DNA of 6,686 nt from assembly GCA_023246815.1 (NCBI GenBank), contig JAHFHR010000039.1, positions 1 through 6,686 of the forward strand, in the 5' to 3' direction. The notes beneath the pieces were generated by a model. It did not search any database, was not told where the DNA came from, and saw only the letters and a program-made list of their open reading frames with translations. This DNA comes from a bacterium. GTDB taxonomy: Bacteria; Patescibacteriota; Patescibacteriia; Buchananbacterales; UBA6539. Positions 6,207-6,686 of this stretch are shown here, one piece after another; the first letter of the stretch is position 1; every line of letters begins with the position of its first letter. The translations under genes and the position numbers were made by a program.

Positions 6207-6227
6207 TCTCCAAAACTTTATTTAAAT

Positions 6228-6479
6228 ATGTACTACGTTTACATTTTGAAAATTACCGGCGTGAAAGGAAAGAACTTTTATATTGGGTATACATCCGATT
6301 TAAAAAAGAGGTTACAGCAGCATATTGTCGGTAGAGTTAAGACTACTAATGGTAGAAATCCAAAGTTAATTTATTATGAAGCATTTGAAGATAAGTATTT
6401 AGCTTTAAAAAGAGAAAAGGGTATTAAATCAAGTGGGTCAGTCTACGCTTCATTGATTAAGAGACTCGGCCTAAAATAA
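6228..6479 (+). CDS. Small free-standing GIY-YIG nuclease domain protein
   Basis: An 83 aa protein consisting of little more than one GIY-YIG endonuclease domain. The core motif appears as YVY (3-5) and YIG (18-20), the catalytic arginine is R28 in DLKKRLQQH, and the metal-binding glutamate is E63 in ALKREKGIK. The length and the KLIYYEAF segment place it with the UvrC-N-like/YhbQ-like single-domain proteins, which are multicopy in many small genomes. Some GIY-YIG proteins are homing endonucleases or DNA repair nucleases; the substrate here is unknown. ATG 6228 is chosen because MYYVYILK is the usual N-terminus; a GTG at 6204 is in frame but would add eight residues encoded by tRNA remnant sequence. 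It ends 4 bp before the intact tRNA-Trp. Its A-rich codon use (AAA, TTA, TAT) is more AT-biased than tpiA or the carboxypeptidase gene, consistent with acquisition. Confidence 0.88.
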   Translation: MYYVYILKITGVKGKNFYIGYTSDLKKRLQQHIVGRVKTTNGRNPKLIYYEAFEDKYLALKREKGIKSSGSVYASLIKRLGLK

Positions 6480-6483
6480 ACAT

Positions 6484-6557
6484 AGGGGTGTAGTTCAGTG
6501 GTAGAATGCGGGTCTCCAAAACCTGAGACGTGGGTTCGATTCCCTCCACCCCTGCCA
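6484..6557 (+). tRNA. tRNA-Trp (anticodon CCA)
   Basis: A 74-nt cloverleaf with encoded CCA. Acceptor AGGGGTG/CACCCCT, D-arm GTTC/GAAT with G18-G19 present, anticodon stem CGGGT/ACCTG around CTCCAAA, T-loop TTCGATT. The T-stem GTGGG/CCCTC has a T-T mismatch at positions 50-64 (6531 and 6545). The discriminator is G, as required for tryptophan identity in bacteria. It begins 4 bp after the GIY-YIG stop, so it has no upstream space of its own for a promoter and must depend on read-through or a promoter within the nuclease gene. Confidence 0.96.
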
Positions 6558-6564
6558 GACAATT

Positions 6565-6589
6565 TAGCGTTTGTTTAAGCTAGTTTTTT
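6565..6589 (+). terminator. Weak intrinsic terminator candidate after tRNA-Trp
   Basis: TAGC (6565-6568) can pair with GCTA (6579-6582) around a 10-nt loop, followed after one G by six T (6584-6589). The stem is only 4 to 5 bp and AT-rich, so it would be inefficient, but the T-run and the position just after the tRNA and before a new promoter fit a terminator. Confidence 0.3.
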
Positions 6590-6617
6590 GTACAGGGTAT
6601 CGGTGGAATCAGAACTG

Positions 6618-6626
6618 TGGTATAAT
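6618..6626 (+). promoter_or_regulatory. Extended -10 promoter for the gene at 6659
   Basis: TGGTATAAT is an exact extended -10 element, identical to the one before scpB. The hexamer ends 32 bp before the ATG at 6659, so a start near 6633 gives a leader of about 26 nt that is almost wholly A and T. The -35 region (about 6597-6603) does not match the consensus. Confidence 0.6.
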
Positions 6627-6658
6627 TAAATATATAATTATTAACATTATAAAAAATT

Positions 6659-6686
6659 ATGAAAAAACCCGTTAAGCTATCTTTAG
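6659..6686 (+). CDS. Start of an unidentified gene, cut by the window edge
   Basis: ATG 6659 opens nine complete codons, MKKPVKLSL, behind a good promoter and an AT-rich leader without a Shine-Dalgarno motif. The lysine-rich start looks like a real N-terminus. In many bacteria secE and nusG follow rpmG and tRNA-Trp, so secE is a reasonable guess from position, but nine residues cannot confirm it. Confidence 0.55.

Larger units (their letters stand above)
6127..6216 (+). pseudogene. Broken 5' half of tRNA-Trp with two hairpin insertions
   Basis: Bases 6127-6142 equal tRNA-Trp positions 1-16 exactly. Then 26 bases (6143-6168) replace GGTA of the D-loop, removing G18 and G19 that normally contact the T-loop. 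Bases 6169-6180 match the D-stem 3' strand through U33, then a palindrome intervenes at 6181-6205 with GTCT on both sides. CCAAAAC (6210-6216) restores the anticodon and loop, after which similarity ends. No 3' half, T-arm or acceptor 3' strand follows, so it cannot make a tRNA. A TGGTATATA string at 6119-6127, a weak extended -10 look-alike, lies directly before it. Confidence 0.82.
6125..6522 (+). mobile_element. Candidate mini-element: GIY-YIG gene between tRNA-Trp 5'-half repeats
   Basis: A GIY-YIG nuclease gene is flanked by direct repeats of the tRNA-Trp 5' half. The left copy is split into identical blocks of 18, 12 and 7 nt (6125-6142, 6169-6180, 6210-6216), and the right copy is the start of the intact tRNA (6482-6522). 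Identity stops at the same base in both, two nt into the 3' strand of the anticodon stem. The distance between the two stop points is 306 bp, which would be the unit length of an insertion carrying the nuclease plus a replacement 5' half. There is no integrase or transposase in the window. The limits and the mechanism are inference. Confidence 0.5.

Noticed and set aside
6127..6557. tRNA-Trp interrupted by a group I intron encoding the GIY-YIG protein
   Set aside because: An intron would be followed by only the tRNA 3' half; here a complete tRNA follows, and no intron core helices were recognised in the 260 bp.

Overview
The window reads as a compact bacterial chromosome segment, most likely from a Patescibacteria (CPR) lineage. 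All genes are on the + strand and packed with 4-bp overlaps or gaps of 3 to 31 bp. No visible gene start has a clear Shine-Dalgarno site. The intergenic DNA is rich in short perfect palindromes, and the very small GIY-YIG protein is of a type common in CPR genomes. TGA is used as a stop (end of scpA and scpB), so the code is the ordinary one and not the TGA=Gly code of Gracilibacteria. The phylum assignment is inference from gene style, not from a marker tree.

Positions 1-5400 hold a run of seven protein genes: the 3' part of scpA, a MATE-family exporter, scpB, a D-alanyl-D-alanine carboxypeptidase (S11 family), a small polytopic membrane protein of the 'small multidrug export' family, tpiA, and a membrane-anchored TPR protein. 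ScpA and ScpB are the non-SMC subunits of the Smc-ScpAB chromosome condensation complex; the MATE gene sits between them. An extended -10 promoter (TGGTATAAT) just after the MATE stop may give scpB and the downstream genes their own transcription, with a leader of only about a dozen bases.

Positions 5401-6686 are a translation-related RNA and ribosomal protein cluster: tRNA-Thr(GGT), tRNA-Tyr(GTA), tRNA-Thr(TGT), rpmG (ribosomal protein L33, 51 codons), tRNA-Trp(CCA), then the first nine codons of a new gene behind another TGGTATAAT promoter. In many bacteria rpmG and tRNA-Trp precede secE-nusG, so that last gene may be secE, but too little is visible to say.

The unusual part is 6059-6557. 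Between rpmG and the intact tRNA-Trp lie a 60-bp composite palindromic repeat, a broken copy of the 5' half of the same tRNA-Trp, and a free-standing 83-aa GIY-YIG nuclease gene. The broken copy has a different hairpin in its D-loop and another directly before its anticodon. The half tRNA and the intact tRNA form direct repeats around the nuclease gene. The simplest reading is a roughly 306-bp insertion that split tRNA-Trp near the anticodon and brought a replacement 5' half, leaving the old half to collect palindromes. This is the best candidate in the window for something not yet described.
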